From NCBI GenBank assembly GCA_030378125.1, contig JAUCGN010000018.1:1-16562 (forward strand): a stretch of 16,562 bases of DNA, written 5' to 3'. The position numbers and the translations under genes are program-made. Below, one piece after another: positions 13,993 through 16,562 of the stretch; position 1 is the first letter of the stretch; each line of letters opens with the position of its first letter. This stretch comes from Thiotrichales bacterium HSG1 (GTDB lineage: Bacteria; Pseudomonadota; Gammaproteobacteria; Beggiatoales; Beggiatoaceae). The notes under the pieces are model-generated. The model had not been told where the DNA came from and ran no database searches. It worked only from the letters and a program-made list of their open reading frames with translations.

Positions 13993-16359
13993 TTAATACC
14001 AATTCCCAATTAATAAAAATGCCGACCAATAATAAGGATGTCGAAAATGAACATGGTCAGCATCAGTTAACATCATTTTTTGAGCATTTTGCAATGCTTG
14101 AGCCTTAGTTAATTTTTGATTGCTAAGCTGTTTATAAAATTCAATAATCATAGCTGGAGTAGCAGCATCATCAACTTGCCATAAACTTGCTAACGCACTC
14201 TTTACTCCAGCTTTCAAAGCTACCCCAGCCAACCCTAAAGCCGCTCTATCATTACCTACTGCAGTTTCACAAGCACTCAAAGTAAGTAAATCAATTGGTT
14301 GACTAGTAGAACGTTTAATTAAACTTTCCAATTTATCCATGCTCAACTTACCATCATAAGTAAGTAAAAAAGTATCTTCTAAACCAGATTTAAACTGACC
14401 ATGTGAAGCAATATGTACAATTGAATATTTAGGTTGATCAACTCTATTACGCATATTAGGATAGTTAAAATCACTATTAAACAAAGGTTTATAATCAGTA
14501 TCATATAAATTATATAACTTTTGTAAAGTTTCTATCTCGTACTTAGCACATGGCAAATCAGAAAATCCCTGCACCGCTTCTGATAAACCACTGACTAACA
14601 TTTCATTAACTATTCGTTGTTGAACTTTCAAATTTGCTAAACATAAGCTAGGAGTGGTTGCTAAAGCATAATTTTGAATCAAAAATTCCTGCCCATTATG
14701 TAATGCAGCAAACGGTAAAGTCCTTAATATTCCTTCTGGAACTATTACTAAAGTATTGATATTATGTTTAATCAAGTTTTCTATTAATGGTTTTATTAAC
14801 CAACTGTACAGTTTTTGGGCTGGTTTAAAAAATTCCTTAGCGCGAGGAGAAGTATTGACTGGAATATTTTGCCACTCATCAGGAGTACAAATAACCTTAT
14901 CATCTTCATCATCAGAGGCCAAATGTGACAATGGATGCTGACGTAAAGAAGAGACAAAAAAAGCAATCTGTCTACGTAATTTTTTCTCAGTAATAAATAT
15001 CTTAGCTCTAACCAACTCAGTAGTATTGGGCAGGCTCAATAACAGTTCTAATCGATCTGGTAACACGATTGGATATAAGATTGCTGTATGTGAGTTAAGT
15101 GATTGTTCTAAATCAGTACATTGAACAGTTAGGCATTCACTTTGAAAGTAATTTTGTAATTCAGCTTGTTTAAAAAATTCTATAGTTTTCCTTGCTTCCC
15201 GAATTGAAATGTCATCATCTTGTTGCAATAATAAGTCTGCCAACATGAAATAAACTGGTGATATTTTGGCTCGAAAATCAGAACCACCAGTTATTTGCTC
15301 TCTAATTGCTGGTAAATTAACAATTTTTACCGCCTGCTTCAAAGTAACTATTGCTTCTTTAAATTTTCCTTGAGCTTTAAAAATACGACTCAATTGCCAT
15401 TGCCAATGATACATAGACAGCTTTGCCTTTATTTGTTGGGCAGAAAATAAAGCTGTTCTAGTTAAAGTTAAAGCTTCCGAATAACGTTGATTATGTTCAT
15501 AAAGCTTCCCCAAATAACCATAAGCATAAGTTTTGGCCTGATCGTTATTAATACGGTCAGCAATCTCTTTAGCTTGAATTAAAACATTATAGATTAGCTG
15601 AGTTAATTTTGGGTCGGAGGACTCCAACTTATTTTGAGTATTTTGTATTACCTTACTTAAAGCAATCAAAGCAAAAACTTCACTGAAAGCATCTGGCCAA
15701 TTTTTAGTAGCTTGAGTGGCTTGTTTAACTGCTTCTATTGTGGAGTTAAAAGCCTGTTTAATATCGGAATACAGATAAGTATTATTACTATCGAACCAAA
15801 AAGCTGTTTGAGCCTGATTAACTAAAATTTTACCGTACAATTCTCGAACATTATCGGCAGAAAAATATGGCAACATAGGGCCAGAATTTTTCACTAAATT
15901 TAATGCTTCTACATAAGATTTTTTAGCGATTTCATACTCATTTTCAGCACTTTGCACGTTACCCAACTGTTGTAAAATTTCTGCTAATAAAATTTTATTG
16001 TCAATTATACGAACCATCTTTAAAGCTGTTTGAATACTTGATTTAGCTAAGTCAATTTTTGCTTGAGATAAATGTAACTGACTCAATTCATTTAATAAAA
16101 TTATATGATGAAATGAGTTTGGTTGAACCTTTGATAAAGTTGTTGTAATAACTTGCAAAGCCTCATCAGGCAAACCTAAATAACGATAAGCTTTTGCAAT
16201 CTTAACCTTAGTTGGGATGTCTAGAATTGATGCTGTATCCCATTTTTCAATCACGGTTTCATATTGACCCGTATAAAAAGCTTTTTTTATATCAATTGGT
16301 TGAGCTTGAATATTGAGTGAACAGATTATAAAAACTAATATAATTGTTTTAGGTTTCAT
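13993..16359 (-). CDS. Secreted TPR-CHAT protein (caspase-like protease fold)
   Basis: The 788-residue product starts with a signal peptide (MKPKTIILVFIICSLNIQAQ), so it acts outside the cytoplasm. Residues about 25-390 are TPR-like helical pairs (for example YRYLGLPDEALQVI, YGYLGKLYEHNQRYSEALTL and FKAQGKFKEAIVTLKQAV). The CHAT domain covers about 520-788: VIVPEGILRTLPFAAL, IVHIASHGQF (His653), LLTLSACETAVG (Cys697), ALGLAGVALKAGVKSALASL and the HPYYWSAFLLIGN end. The His-Cys pair of the caspase/separase-like clan is intact, with normal spacing. CHAT proteins cleave partner proteins in stress, defence or death responses; the substrate here is unknown. The start lies nine bases after the murC stop, and the ribosome-binding sequence AGGG overlaps that stop, so co-transcription with murC is likely. 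Confidence 0.9.
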   Translation of the reverse strand: MKPKTIILVFIICSLNIQAQPIDIKKAFYTGQYETVIEKWDTASILDIPTKVKIAKAYRYLGLPDEALQVITTTLSKVQPNSFHHIILLNELSQLHLSQAKIDLAKSSIQTALKMVRIIDNKILLAEILQQLGNVQSAENEYEIAKKSYVEALNLVKNSGPMLPYFSADNVRELYGKILVNQAQTAFWFDSNNTYLYSDIKQAFNSTIEAVKQATQATKNWPDAFSEVFALIALSKVIQNTQNKLESSDPKLTQLIYNVLIQAKEIADRINNDQAKTYAYGYLGKLYEHNQRYSEALTLTRTALFSAQQIKAKLSMYHWQWQLSRIFKAQGKFKEAIVTLKQAVKIVNLPAIREQITGGSDFRAKISPVYFMLADLLLQQDDDISIREARKTIEFFKQAELQNYFQSECLTVQCTDLEQSLNSHTAILYPIVLPDRLELLLSLPNTTELVRAKIFITEKKLRRQIAFFVSSLRQHPLSHLASDDEDDKVICTPDEWQNIPVNTSPRAKEFFKPAQKLYSWLIKPLIENLIKHNINTLVIVPEGILRTLPFAALHNGQEFLIQNYALATTPSLCLANLKVQQRIVNEMLVSGLSEAVQGFSDLPCAKYEIETLQKLYNLYDTDYKPLFNSDFNYPNMRNRVDQPKYSIVHIASHGQFKSGLEDTFLLTYDGKLSMDKLESLIKRSTSQPIDLLTLSACETAVGNDRAALGLAGVALKAGVKSALASLWQVDDAATPAMIIEFYKQLSNQKLTKAQALQNAQKMMLTDADHVHFRHPYYWSAFLLIGNWY

Positions 16360-16368
16360 AGGTTTTCC

Positions 16369-16467
16369 CTATTTAAATTGTGGTGATGATGCTAATGTAG
16401 CCGCAACAATCCCAATATTACCAGCCCCTAAAGTTAATAAAATATCCTGATCTTGCAACATTGGAGC
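16369..16467 (-). CDS. murC: UDP-N-acetylmuramate--L-alanine ligase, C-terminal 32 codons
   Basis: The minus strand ends [20 protein letters not shown], then [12 protein letters not shown] and a stop at 16369. The [12 protein letters not shown] segment is the hallmark of the MurC C-terminus (E. coli has a similar DLILVQGAGNIG). MurC adds L-alanine to UDP-MurNAc in the cytoplasm, the first amino acid of the peptidoglycan stem peptide. Reading further upstream hits a stop immediately (TAA before GCT at 16468-16470), where a real murC would continue, so the gene is broken at this point, apparently by the join with nuoF. Downstream it is tightly followed by the TPR-CHAT gene. Confidence 0.78.
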   Translation of the reverse strand, partial: APMLQDQDILLTLGAGNIGIVAATLASSPQFK

Positions 16468-16562
16468 TTACATTTGCGGTGAAGAAACTGCATTGTTAGA
16501 ATCTATTGAAGGTAAGAAAGGGCAACCACGTTATAAACCACCATTTCCGGCTGCTTGTGGAT
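16463..16562 (+). CDS. nuoF: NADH-quinone oxidoreductase subunit F, internal fragment
   Basis: The plus strand reads [20 protein letters not shown] followed by [13 protein letters not shown] to the window end. [11 protein letters not shown] and GKKGQPRxKPPFPA are highly conserved in NuoF, the FMN- and NADH-binding subunit of respiratory complex I. The fragment starts abruptly: the preceding residues in frame (CNI) do not match the expected Arg-Gly-Ala context, and there is no room for the first part of the protein. The piece is internal to the gene and faces murC head-on. Confidence 0.85.

Noticed and set aside
13993..16359. TPR-CHAT as the protease partner of a CRISPR-Cas7-11 (Craspase) system
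   Set aside because: The protein has a signal peptide, and the window contains no gRAMP/Cas7-11 gene, no cas genes and no CRISPR repeats.

Overview
The window looks like an AT-rich accessory stretch of chromosome from a large filamentous or giant sulfur bacterium (Beggiatoa/Thioploca/Thiomargarita-like gammaproteobacterium). This is an inference from gene style, not from a marker gene: very long hybrid histidine kinases with a GAF domain introduced by TGQAQLNEKTSGEQ, a secreted TPR-CHAT protein, a tandem DUF4189 protein, Hanks-type kinases, and many small palindromic or MITE-like repeats between genes. No rRNA, tRNA or CRISPR array was seen.

Layout. 1-72 is the N-terminus of an IS630-type transposase (minus). 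125-1233 is a GC-richer island: a secreted, cysteine-rich, C-terminally anchored small protein (240-827, minus) lying between two 80-bp direct repeats that differ at 2 positions; the right copy belongs to a 134-bp element with terminal inverted repeats (TIRs). 1646-2680 (minus) is a membrane-anchored Mrr-type endonuclease. 2946-4358 (minus) is a secreted protein with two DUF4189 repeats. 4399-4787 is a repeat graveyard holding an inverted-repeat element, a degenerate MITE and a receiver-domain remnant. 4827-8405 and 8526-10598 (plus) are two tandem sensor genes: a full hybrid histidine kinase with three receiver domains, and a CHASE3-CHASE3-HAMP-GAF protein that shares the GAF block but stops before any kinase. 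10599-11424 is a second graveyard with nested MITEs, AATCCTG repeats and three orphan gene fragments. 11555-12526 (minus) is a DUF4062 (TIR-like) protein. 12708-13721 (minus) is a Ser/Thr kinase cut off in its C-lobe, followed by an unrelated coding scrap. 13993-16359 (minus) is a secreted TPR-CHAT protease-like protein directly downstream of the 3' end of murC.

The last 100 bases read cleanly on the plus strand as an internal piece of nuoF, abutting an internal position of minus-strand murC with about 5 shared bases. Two essential genes joined head-on inside both reading frames point to a chimeric join (amplification or assembly artefact) near 16463-16467, or less likely a real rearrangement.

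Working together: most of the gene content is sensing and signalling (two sensors, one Ser/Thr kinase) plus proteins of classes often linked to defence or stress (Mrr nuclease, DUF4062, CHAT). They are not arranged as one obvious operon, and I see no convincing new multi-gene system. The strongest theme is repeat-driven gene decay: MITEs sit next to almost every truncated gene here.
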